Shown in pieces: positions 9,961 to 22,387 of a stretch of DNA of 64,000 nucleotides. The notes beneath the pieces were generated by a model. The model was not told where the DNA came from, searched no databases, and was given only the letters and a program-made list of their open reading frames with translations. The translations under genes and the position numbers were made by a program. How positions within the stretch are numbered: position 1 is the stretch's first letter; every line of letters starts with the position of its first letter. Source of the stretch: Blasia pusilla (taxonomy: Eukaryota; Marchantiophyta; Marchantiopsida; Blasiales); contig CM114271.1 of the NCBI GenBank assembly GCA_050084515.1, positions 372,001 through 436,000 on the forward strand, read 5' to 3'.

Positions 9961-12397
9961 GAGTAGTGAATTTTTCTTTCTAACTTATATGTGCAACTGA
10001 TTGGATTTTTTTTCGGTTGCAAGAAATTTGTGATCAAGACATGCTGTTGTAAATTTTTTGAATCTGATTGGTTGTAAAGATTAGTGTCGTGCAACTTATT
10101 GGATTCCAATGGGTTGCAAGAAAATTTTGTTTGAGATTAGTTGTTGCAACCTGTCTAAATCTAACAAATTACAAATATTAGTCTTTGGCAATCCATTGGA
10201 TCGAACAATTTTAGCTTGTCGGATTTCAACCTTTTGCAATCTCCTCTTAGTTTTACACCTTAACGTTATGTCCTCCGCCCTTACAAAAAGAAAAATTCAT
10301 GTTCAAGGATTCAACCTTTATGAAAATGTCCTTTGCCCAAACACAAGTGGAGCCAAGAATGCCCATTCATCTTGGAAGTCATCAAAATCATGCCAAAGAA
10401 TCTCCCTTGTTGGGGCATGCCAACAAGAGGCCCATTAGGGCCATTCTGAGATCATGCGATGAAAAAATGTATGTTGAAGCCTTTATTTGATGTGTTGTTG
10501 GAACTCTTCTCAAGAGAGGAGTCCACATCATGGTTGCACCAAAATGGACAAGTCTTTCCTTAGGACGGACATGGGTTTCAAGAGGTGGGGACCCACACTT
10601 TTAGTCCATGATGGAACGCAAGGCAAGGATGAGAGGAGCAATGAGGGAGGAGGGAGTGGAGGTGGAGGGAGGAAGAAATGGGGGAGTATGGAACACGAAG
10701 GCAAGTAAGGGGAATGAGAAAGAAGGAAAAGGTGGGGTCCATACGGACAAGTCTTTCCATAGAACGGACATAAGTCCACGGACACGGATTTTGTCCACAT
10801 GCAACCTTGGTCCACATTGGTGGGGAAATTTTGTGTAATTGTTTCAAGACGTCGTATACAAATAGTGGTAGAGCAGTTTGAGAGAGACTCTTGAAGGTCA
10901 ACTAGAGAAGCATCTTAACTTTTGACAAGTCAAGGGTAACCATCCAGGAAAAAATGCGATGATTGGTCTTGGTGATGAAATCACCCCACCAAGGTATTTG
11001 GAAACATATCATAGCTCCCAAATTTGAGTTGGAGTGTCTTTTGCAAAATCAAGGGATGTTTTCTTTTAGAATTCTCTTGCTAGTGGGCCTTCCAATCATC
11101 CTAACTCAAGAGTTGTTCAACAATATCGTATTCATATCATGGAGGCACATTGCAATCTTAGAAGATGGCATATATCTCGAAGCAACCTCGAACACCAATT
11201 TGGTTAAATCTAATGAAATGAGGAGAGTATACGACACATTCTTGAATAAGAAGTGTACAAGGATAGACCAACCACTATCACGCTTTTGGAGGTTCAAAAC
11301 ATTTGATCGATTTGCAAGAACATGAGATCAATTGAAGAACTTCTTATGTCCAAATAATCATGCCCATTCGAAAAAAATATTCCAAGTTGCCATTGGAATA
11401 TTCCCACCAATTGGCCCATTACTGCACATATCAATCTTGAAAAGGTGGATGATTTGAATTTAAAAACCTGTTTTCTATCGACGGCCCAATAATTTCATGT
11501 CTCGTGTCCTTTTAATATTCCACTTGAATCCTTTCCTACCAATTATCTTCAATGAGTTCTCATTCATGTGAATTGTGTTTTTTCTTAAGATTCTTGGAAT
11601 AAGGTTCTCACACACATTCAAGCATCTTGGATAGTGGAGATTTAGGTTTGTGCATGTTGTGGATCATTTGACAAGTGACTTTTAGTGTTTCGATAAAAGG
11701 AGTATAGTAATTAGTACCCCAAAAGTAAGGAGAGGACCACTTTCATTCTTTTGATTCTTTTGCAATAATAGATCCTTTTGCAAACAAGTTAGAGTCACAC
11801 ATCTATAAGTAGATTTAGAATGTCAAACTTGGAGCCCCCTCTTTTATCTATGTTTGCACATTCAAAGTGAAGGTAAATGCAAGAGAAAGTGTTTTGTTTC
11901 CTCCACACTCTTAAGAAATTCCACATGCATCATAATTAATATTTCATTACCACGGCCAAATGGATTTGGGTTCTCTTGGTTCCTATGTCTCATTACTTGC
12001 CAACTTAAATCATGCCGCGTGTTGTGCCAGAATCTAGATCTTGAGACATGATACTACACTCGGCCGTGGTTTCAACCTAGCGAGAGAGGGAGGACCAAAC
12101 TAGTTTACAAGAACACTTCATAAAATCAAATATTCCTAAGGTATTTAGTCCGAAGTATTTACTAGGCATGGTTTCCATTATAAGCCATTGGGGTGTCGAA
12201 GAGCCCACAACACTCAACTCATAAATCACCCACATTGTGAGTGGTAATAGTAAATTTGAACACCACCATTCTAGGACGGATCAGAACTTGGATCGCCATG
12301 CCGTATCATGTATACTCTCGCATTCAAGGCTATAGGCTCCACGACGTGTATGAGGGCCGAGTTGAGATTTTGCACATGATCATAGTGACACATCGCA
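9961..12397. other. Intergenic stretch, no gene seen
   Basis: I see no recognisable coding region. A GGACAAGTCTTTCC-containing motif occurs at about 10547-10571 and again, slightly changed, at about 10746-10771, flanking a purine-rich block (about 10615-10735). The interval at 11850-12390 lies just downstream of the fusion gene's stop codon (12398-12400) and should hold its 3' UTR and polyadenylation signals. Confidence 0.45.
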
Positions 12398-15300
12398 TCA
12401 GGCCAGCTGCCCTGCGTTTCGAAGTAGCATGACCCGCAATTCTGTCATGTCCTCCATTGCAAAGCGCACACCCTCTCGTCCCAATCCAGAGTCCTTCACA
12501 CCGCCATATGGCTACCATGTGCCCAATAACTCATGCAGAGTGAGCGACCCTCATGATTGCAGCCGCCATGATTAAGTTCAACTTTCAATGGAGAAAAAAT
12601 GTATCTTTACTGGACCGCAACGAATTCTAGTGAATTCGTTTAGTTTCACCCTAAACGCTCCACTGAACTTGATGGATGAACTTAGGCTTGCTTGGAGTTC
12701 GACAAATTCTGGCGAAGTACTCACTTTGAACAGAATCCAACGGAATTCTAGTGGGGTACTTTCACCTTGACCAGCTGACTCTACCCTAAACAACTTTAAC
12801 CCGCAGTGGAAATTGACGCTTTTGCTTCAAATAGGAATAAGTGAGTAAGATGAGTGTGTCAAGGATTAATTACCTGTGAATCAATGCGCATGCTTGGAGC
12901 ATCATTTATGCATACACCACCAACCTCTAATTGCTCAAATGCGTAGAAGGCTTTATTCAAGTCCTTCACAAACACACCTGCCTGGAAACAATGAAGAGGA
13001 TATGTTGTTAGCCACAGCGTGTCAACCTGTTGCATGCCCCTAGGATCCAATCGAATTTCAAGACAAGCAGCACCAGAAGGCGATGAAAAATTCGGGTTTG
13101 ATCCCGAACGTAGCTTTTGATCTCCTGAGATGGCGAAGACTATCAACCCAGTGAAAGGATACGTTGCAGCATGGGTTCTAATGTTCATCAACGTAAACCA
13201 ACCTGCAAACCAAACTTCGACTGATTCACTTGGTTGATTGCTGACTTGTAGTCACTATATGATGCGAGTTCCATAACAGGACCAAAAGCTTCCTCAGCAT
13301 GAACCTGCAAGGTGATCCTCATTTAGTTCTTCGGACAAGTTTTCCTGACCCGTTTCCGCTATGCATCATCGATGGAACAAGCCATCGTTTAGGTTCACAT
13401 AGTGATTGTGAGAGCCCACAACCCATACACTAGTAGAATTTCAAGCCTAATTATGACTCGGAACACTGTTTTGAAGCAAATCTCGGACCTTCATTTCAGG
13501 GTGGACGTTCTCTAATATTGTCGCATCATAAAACACGCCCTCACGCTTTCCTCCGATCAGCACTCTGCAGACACAAACTTCCCAGGTTGAGTGGATTGTT
13601 TCATCAAGACTAAGTTCTCGAGAACTGATTAATTTATTGAACTAAAGGCTTTTTGATAAATCACCTGGCTCCACCATCAACAGCCTCATTAACCCAGCTT
13701 TCCAATCTCTTTGCCTCTGATTCCGCGATCAACGGCCCAATGAAGGTATCTTCATTGCTGGGATCACCCTGCAGGTAATTGGATGGACTCCACAGTCAAT
13801 AATTAATCATTGCCGCATAACCAGCTGTTGAAGAGGTCTGGCTACCTCCCACATAAGAAAAGTGTAGATTACAGGGAAAAGAAAGGTCCTTGGGGACCAC
13901 ATTGTTATGAGGCAAAATGCCCATTACAGCTTCACGAACACTTGAATTACCTTCAAGAGTTTAGACGTTTTTGCAACGAGTGTATCCTTTACTTGTTCGT
14001 AGATTTTCTGCAGTCACGGTGGAGAAATAAGGAGTAAGTACGGACAGCGCAAGAGAACTCATTAGGAGGACCCTTTTTCTGTACAGCTATTCCTGCCAAC
14101 CTTACAATGTTTTGGCTGTGTACCACCTAGTTCAGAAAGTCGAAGGTTCAGAACCAAAGGGGCAGAGACGAATCGAAGATCATTTTAGAATATGAGAAAA
14201 TTCAATCATACGTCAGAGACGTAGACACGCTGAATGCTGATGCATGATTGCCCACTTTGGTAAAACGCTCCGTGAATAATCCGATCCACAACTGTCTCAA
14301 GATCTGGCACGAGATCCTGTTCAAAATACCGACACCCATGGCTGTAAGAATCACGCGTTGAAAAAATTAACCCTTTTTTTAAGGTATAACTTAAATCTGT
14401 TTCCAAATTTCAGCACTCCACCAAATCAGGATCAGATTTATCAATTTGGGCAACAAGATGCAGAATTACCTCCACAACACATGCAGCATTACCCCCAAGC
14501 TCAAGGACCACTTTCGTTTTGCCACATCTGGCTTTCATGTCCCAACCAATCTGCCACAAGATAATCTTCGTGAATCAGAGCTGAAGAGATTCTACCTTCC
14601 ATATGTTAATTTTACTAGTTAGAAAAGAGCAGGACTTTAGAATCCGCAACACAAGCTGTGTGTTTCTCATGATTATCATCTCACGAGCAGCAAAGCAAGA
14701 AAAAACGTGCAGTTGCTAGCATGTAATGAAATGAGCTTATTAGGAGAATCATAATCTCAAATTAAGACACATAACAATCACTATAATTTTTAATTGCCTT
14801 CCATGTATAGGATCTCCATAAATTTTCCTCACTTCACTTCTGTGACTTCATCGCATTGCTGATGGATGGCTCCCCACCATTCTTTTCCCTCATTCTTGTT
14901 ACGTGGACATTTTCTAGCAGTCATCTGGCTATTCAACGCCAAAACTGGTTGACGATACCATATACGGAGAATGAATGAATGCAGCGATTTGTTGTCCACG
15001 GGGACCCAATAGGGCTTGGGAGAATAAATGAAAGAAATATCTCCCTCCTCTCACATATGGTACTTTCTTTGCTTCGTCCCTCTCCTCCCATCCCAGCCAG
15101 TAGCATAATCCCAAGGGCTAGAGGTCTTCGGTTTCTGGGCTACTACAGGCGCTACTTAATCAGCGCAGTAGTTTTTTGTGTGTAATCATTACTAATCGAG
15201 TGTGTCTGCTCCTCATCTTCAAAGATGTGTCAAAGATCTAGAGGCAGATCTAGAATCAGCTGGAGTAATTATTGAAGGACTAGAAAATCTATGCTGTCAT

Positions 15301-18300
15301 TGAAATTTGGATGAGTTCCACTATGGTCATCCGACTTCTGCTCCATCCAATCAAAAAAACTTACACCTACACAAAGAGGGAGCGGAAATGCACCGTTGGA
15401 GACCCCGTAAATGAAAGAAGTCTGAATCTATGATCCGTTACAAACATATCTGCAACATCTCTCGAGCATGGAAGGATGGAAAATGCTCCTTCTGGCAAGT
15501 CGCAACGAGACAGTATCTCTCCCAGAAGTAATGCTCCAAGTGGTGTGCGACTGCGAAATCCATCGTATCTCAGTCAGCTCACATCCTCCACCAAATTCAC
15601 CTCTCAGATAACTGAACGTAACTTTCAGTTCCCGCAAGATGCCTATGCCTACTGTATGAACTGAGCGTAGTCAACTCAACTCTTCAACTAAGCTCGGACA
15701 TTGCTCAAGCAGTAATAACAATGTGAACTCATGCAGGGCAGCTTCCATCTACACAAGAGATCCCAGAAGCCTAGAGTAAGTTTCCGAAGACATAGAAGTT
15801 TAAAAATTCCAGTCACGCATAGCCAGAGCCTGCTTGTTACTTGTAAAGCTGCCTATTGAGTAGAATGACTACCTTGCTGGCTTCAGAACAAATGGACAAC
15901 CAACCGCCAGAGCCGGTGCAATCTTATGAGCAGCCTATCGGGAGAAAAAATAGCACAGCACGTGTAGATCAGGAGTCTGAAATGTTAGTGCAAAACGAAG
16001 CCTGCTCCAAAGAATCCCACACTAGAGCGCTAGAAGAACAGTTGTGAACGAGACGATATCTGCTAAATGACATAAGAAGAGCACCCTTGTCTTACCAAGT
16101 TCAAAGGGAAGTTGAATGGGCTGATCATGCTAACTGGGCCAATAGGGAAACGTCGAACCTGCAGTTTCATGAACTCAGTAATTCGGACCAAAGATATTAC
16201 GCCATAGAAACCTTAACCTTAAAGACAACTTTACCCAGCAACAGAAGGTACATACCAGCGACTGGTAACCTTTACAGCGCTCTGAAATATCCAAGGGAGC
16301 ATATTCGCCATATCTATATTTACAGAAAGCTTAATCAAGAAACCCATCATGTCATCGTTTACAAGAGAATTATCTACCGTATATTCGGGCTAACTCTAAA
16401 ACCAGGAGACATTGTCAGGATTTCAAATTGTTACGTGCGCAGGAAGAAAATTCTTCACTACTGCTGTGATAACGTAAGAAGATAAACTAGAGTTTCACGT
16501 GCGATTGTCCCGACTCCTTATCAACAAAAAAAATGCGACTCAGAATTAGTTCAAACACTTCGATCTGTCCGCCGAAACGCATTTGCCACTGTCGAGCCTT
16601 TCCTAGCTGGCCGGTGAAGAACTCCCTAGTTTCCTCACAATTATTTCCAAAAGAATCGTGAATTTGGAAACAAATCAGAGATAATAACAGAGATGCAGAC
16701 AATTAATGACATCCACGTAAGCTCCTTTCCAAACGTGGACACGTATAGAGCAGCACTAAAATCATAACTCGAAACTCACATGCGAGTGCTTTCTTCTGCC
16801 GCGATGGTGAATGTGTCAATCAGCCGTTGTACCTCACCTCTCGAATCCCTGCCAAAAGATCAGGGACAATTCTCAGAACAATGAAATAAAAATATCAGAT
16901 AGGCAAAGCTTTTCTTCATAGGAGCATTCTCAATAGAATTAGAACCGAGCTCCTGGATCAGGAACTTCAAAATAAGTCAAGTCACTACTTTTCTGTCTTT
17001 GGTCTTGTTGTTATTCAATGTTGCATTATGAGCGATATGCTGAACAAACTTACTGACAAACTGTTAAATTTGGACACTTTCAGATTCATATAGTCTCACA
17101 TCCACTGGACATTCCTGACCTAACAACGCCCTCTACACCAGTGATGGACAACTTGATAAGTGAAACCAACGGACAAACACGGCCGAAACATGTCGCGGTG
17201 TTACTCTTAAGGCAGGACAACTACATAATGCGAAGATCAACCATGAAAAAATTCAGGCCATGTGAGGACAAATTGTTATCTCCAAGCTGGATAAACATCT
17301 TTGTCTTGAAAGAGACTTTAAGCTGCTGTGAAGGAGACACCTAAGCTCCACCTGGATATAGTTGATGAAGATTTATTACCACCACATGGACACGATTCCA
17401 ACAGGATTTCCAATACTCAGAAGTTCATGACATGTTTACAAACAGCAACAACAAGGGTGATGGGGGGCAAGCATGCCTGGTAGCACCCCTTGTCTCCTTG
17501 GCCACTCTTGATTAAGAGAAAGTTGTGTTCTTTATCTAGGTGGCAAAGAAGGCGGGAATACTGAAAGAGTATCAGGCCTTCCCTTACGAGGCTCCCTCAG
17601 CTTGTATTTACCGGCCGGGGGCGGGGGGGGCGCGTGGTCCCTGTGGTGGGGGATTTCAGGGGGATAACGGCCAGCAACCAAGCTCCGACACTACGGAGGA
17701 GGCGCATAACAAAGAAGAGTCCTCATCGGATTGATCCCTCAGTGAGGAATTCTACCCACACCTCACGAACAGTGCTCGATCCTTTATCTTGCGATTTACA
17801 AAGGCATTCCTCTATGGACGAATACCCACTGCACATTCTGAATTCAACAAAGGATCCTCAACTTCAGTGATGGACTACTTGATTATTGACGTCCATATCA
17901 GATCCCTGGGGTTCAAGGTCAACTTCACACCTGTCCTGAATGTGATCATCAACATAATTTGACATCTGCGTCTCCAACGCCATCCCCCCTTAGCGGAGGA
18001 GAACGAAAGAGAGAAAGAACGCGATAAAATGGCATTTCACTTTCCTATGGGAGGAAGCAAGCAAACTGAACGTAATGGTTAGTGCTGCACTCAGAAAGTG
18101 CTCATCACCCATGAAGGCCACAAAGTGGAGGAGATTCTAAATGACTGGCTGAAAAGTCTTCCCATTCCACTCATCTAGAGGCAAACATACGGTCAGGGCT
18201 TCATAACAAGTGTAAGTTGATGCCCAGGGAAATGAACAATTCCATGAGGGCAGAACCAAAATCCACACGCTCGGGAGCTGCACGTCACATATAAACAGTT

Positions 18301-21300
18301 GTTGCGTAGAAAAAAATTGGAGACAAGACCTTCGAATGTGCAGAGCAACTGAAACACCCCTCAGCAGCTTCATTTAGGGATAGGAGAGACATTCCTCTAA
18401 AGAGTCTTCAGGTATGGACCACATATGATCACCAGCTCTACAATTTTGACACTGCAATACCCACCAACCCATGGCAAGATGGGGACAGGGATCTGCCAGA
18501 CCTCTTACCATGGACGAAATCAAATCAGGCATCCCAAGTTTACACAAAACATCAGGCTCAGAGATCCAAATCAGCAAATGAGGTTGTAGTTGAAACACTT
18601 CCCGAATTGTTCTACACTGCAGTTCGACAGATGAAGACCATTGACCTACTGACCTAATGGTGGCCTCTAGATACAAAACTGTCATCGTTAGCTCGCTCGT
18701 AGCCAAACATTATGGCCTACAGCTGAAAAGAAAGATGAGTGAGCTGATAAGATGAATGCCCAAGCTAGAGGGCGAGCTGGTTTCCGAGTCACATTTTCAT
18801 ATTTCGAGTATTCATTAAAGTCTTCAAGAATTCGATTGACACGGTACTATGGGAAATCCTCTGGAAACGTCTGGAACAATCGAGGGTCGATACGCACCTG
18901 TTTCCTGTAGTCAAATATTTTTTGCCGCGGTGTTACCAAACATCACCACTCGAAAGGCCAAATCATACACATTGTCTTCAAATATTGGGGTGTAACCAGG
19001 CTGCCCACTGTTTCTACGTTGTTTGAGTTTCACACTGATCAACTGGATGCAGTGCTCTGTGACATGAAAAGGGATATCCCTGAACTCGCGCATTACCAGA
19101 TATCATTGCTGATCTATGCGGATGAATGTATTTCAATGGGCTCCGGAATTTGCAAAAGACCAGGAATGGAATCCAACCTCGAAGAAATAAAAACCTTCAC
19201 CTTCGACTCTCAAATCCCAGGAGCACGGCGACCACACACCTTCACAAATGGGCAAGGATCGAAAAGAGACGCTATAGCGATTGTGGGTGAAGACTAATCT
19301 CCTTAAGGCTACGGCTCAAACCCTATAGCCATTGGAGAACAAATGGCAATAACAGCGAAGCTGAGGCAGCTTTGAGATTCTCATCTACTGCGATTAAATT
19401 GCAGGAGACTGAATATATGAGAAACCACAGAAACACCATAGTCAATTCAGCTACGCTCCATGCTTCAGACGTCTGTGGCAGCCCGATTGGTGGGCCAAGG
19501 GATCGGATGACCACAGAACCTCGTCCTGCGACAATGCTTGGGAATCAAGAAAAAAAGACACTCCTCGTGACCTGGTGCTGGCAAAGTCCGGAGAGGTGAC
19601 AATGGAAATTAACGCTATCCAAAATTTGATCACATTCCTTCGGCACCTCCAAGTTATCAATGTCTACGACCCTCATTACATTTCTTCCAGGACAGTCCTG
19701 CTGCTGGGGAAATTGACTGATTGTTAGAGGGAGTGACCTACACTTCTGTCTTCTGGGTTAAGCGCCAGAAGGGAAGGTGCAATTCGTCTGGGAAACATGT
19801 GAGAAGGATGCGAAGTCTCCCCACTTTCATGCATAAATCTACAATGCAAGCTTCTTACGTTTCCAACCGGATGTTCATCATAAATTGGCTAGATTTAGAT
19901 GTAGATCGACTCACTGAAGTTCTAGAAAGGAAGTCATGCCGTTTAGCCATTCTAGTTCAGGGATGCTTGACGACGTACATCATTACGTTTTCAATTCCTG
20001 CTGTCATGATGACATTACACAGACGTTCACTGCTCCATTCCAGGACCCTTACCACAGTGTCTCTGATTTCATGACTAGCCAGTGCAAGGTTTCGAATCTT
20101 ACATTTCTACACGGGTGTGTGTAATTCAGCTGAGTTTTCTACACTGCCTTTAATTTTCAAGATCCTTTTACTGACTTTAGTAAAACGTTTATTTAAATTG
20201 TATCTCTCTAACAAGGCGTACTTACCTCGTGGAATGAAATAAAAAGACTTGAAAATCGTATCCCAGAACGAGCTCCAACTCTTTAGCGCTATGGTACCGC
20301 CAGCCTCACTCTTTACTTCTGAAGCTCGGAGTCCTAGCCCTCGCAGCTGCCCAAATTTCTTGGATAGGCCACAACAAACCTTACGAGGCAATGACTTGGC
20401 ACCAGGAAAGCAACATCTCGGCCAAATTTCGGGGAGGTTCTAATGAGATAAGTGCTCTCAGCACGGAAAGACATCAATGATATTGATCTTAATTGCCTGT
20501 CTCAAACACCTTTGAGAAATTCTAGGGGGGACTGCTCTCTCTAGGGCAGAACAGCTACAATAACTCTAGCTAATGGCCTCACAAACTGGGTATGTCCATT
20601 GATGAGCACTCCATCTCTCCAAGGAGCAGCACTTATCCTCTAGTTCTACTACTGTCACGCTCTTGAAGAACCATCGAACCGCACAAAGAAAAGGGAGATC
20701 TCATACCTTAGCTTAATGAACGTTGAGAGATATACTGAACACACCTCTTACCTCTAATTCGTACTTTACAGCAATTAGGGTCAAGCACTGGCCAGATTTA
20801 AATGTGGCTAATCAGGCTGAGAGTTGTAACAAGGAATCAAACTCTAAAAACCTGGACAGACTACGTAGACAATACCATTCGGGCGACATCGATGATACTG
20901 ATGCCAACCACTACCTTTGCTACTGTAGCTTCCATGAGAGAAGTAGAATAACCGTCCATAAAGTGTTCCACGGCACGCCCCTGGCTTAGGGTGCTTCACC
21001 TCTAGTCTAGATCAGCTTCACAATGTCGAGTTTTTACATCGGTGTGACGTTGCTAGATTACATTTAGCTTCTTAGTTAACCACTGGTTTCTATTCCTATC
21101 AGTTTGCTGGTCTGGCCTGATCTCGCTAACTTAGGTTAGCAGATAAGGCAATATACCGTCTTTTCAAGTCTCTGGTCTCCTTCTGTCTCGAAAGACAAGA
21201 AATTAGTTCTCTCGTTCATTCCAAAAAATCTTCTTTAAATTATCTGAGAGCATTCTGAACCATTAAGAAAGTATGAGCCTCCAATGTCACAACGTTGAAA

Positions 21301-22387
21301 AGAAATTTGACTCCTTCCCCAAGCGAGCATTATGTAACCATCAGACTAGGTATGAATAGCTTAATGCAGTTTAATTTTTGTGCTCCTATGCAGAAAAGCT
21401 CTGAGTCACTAGTCTTCATGAACCTGAAGAACCGGCTTCAATCGGTAAAAAGTTGGTATCTTTGTTGCTCGATATCTCCCAATAGCAGGGAGGCACTACT
21501 CGTTCCAAATCATCATTACTTGGAGTTACACAGCTGCACAACACATCAATACCAATTACGCGAAAACCTCTTCGCTGACTACACTCTTCATTAGGAGAAG
21601 TCTGCATTCTGCAAACTTTCCAACTTTTTTGAAACTTTTTTGTGGACTGAATTCAACCTTTAATATCCCTGTATGCCAGTTTCTTGTTAATATAGATCTT
21701 TGTATATTCATGTTAGAAGTTTGCTACAAATGTCGTAAAAGAGAATGGTGATGTATACCTGATAGGTTTACCAGCTTCTACACATAATGCGTGCGCGAAC
21801 TCTTCAAAACGTTCCTTCACCTCAAGCACCACCTTTTCAAGGACCGCCTTTCTCTCATAACTCGCCATAGCATTCATTGCAGGCATGGCCCTTTCAGCTG
21901 CAGCTATTGCAGCGTCGATATCTGCTGCACCGGCCAATGCACAACGCGCAACAACTTTGCCAGTGTACTTGTTAGTCACCTGAAGTTCCGAGTTGGGTCT
22001 CACCGCTTTGTTTGCAATGTACATGGGGTATGACCGTATTTCTAGCTCTTCCTGATTCACTGTAGCATCGGCTGCCAAGTCTATGCTTGTCGACTCACTG
22101 GGATCCACTGGCACAGATTCTCCTGATGATGCACTTAAATATGGGGTACCATGTGTTATCTCTGGTTCCTCTCTGACCGACACATCAACATCGTCAGGTG
22201 TAGCTTCTCCTATGACTTCATTTGACTCTGGAGCACCATCTGCTGCCTCTGGTTTCTCTTCTGGAAGAGACATTTTCTTCAGAGAGTCTTGTGAACCGGA
22301 TTGCGATCCCTCATTGAAAGTCGGTCCTTGGAATCCCCGAGGAGTGGGTGGTATTGCTGTTGCTTCTGATAGGGCAATAGAGATTCT
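12398..22387 (-). other. Exons 17-30: linker and ALDH21-like half
   Basis: Exons: 22387-21759 (linker plus ALDH start), 16848-16780, 16313-16256, 16158-16096, 15934-15873, 15550-15394, 14550-14470, 14316-14212, 14007-13951, 13768-13665, 13564-13489, 13304-13203, 12981-12874, 12511-12398 (stop TGA 12398-12400). Motifs in order: [29 protein letters not shown] (cofactor Lys), [22 protein letters not shown] (general-base Glu), [13 protein letters not shown] (catalytic Cys), [44 protein letters not shown]. The overall sequence resembles ALDH21, a family described from the moss Tortula (Syntrichia) ruralis with bacterial relatives; subfamily assignment is from memory. An in-frame ATG at 22271-22273 in exon 17 could start a stand-alone aldehyde dehydrogenase. 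Confidence 0.85.

Noticed and set aside
10528-10901. Several overlapping frames of 67-107 codons on minus
   Set aside because: They translate a purine-rich low-complexity block; all three frames stay open together, which indicates composition rather than coding.
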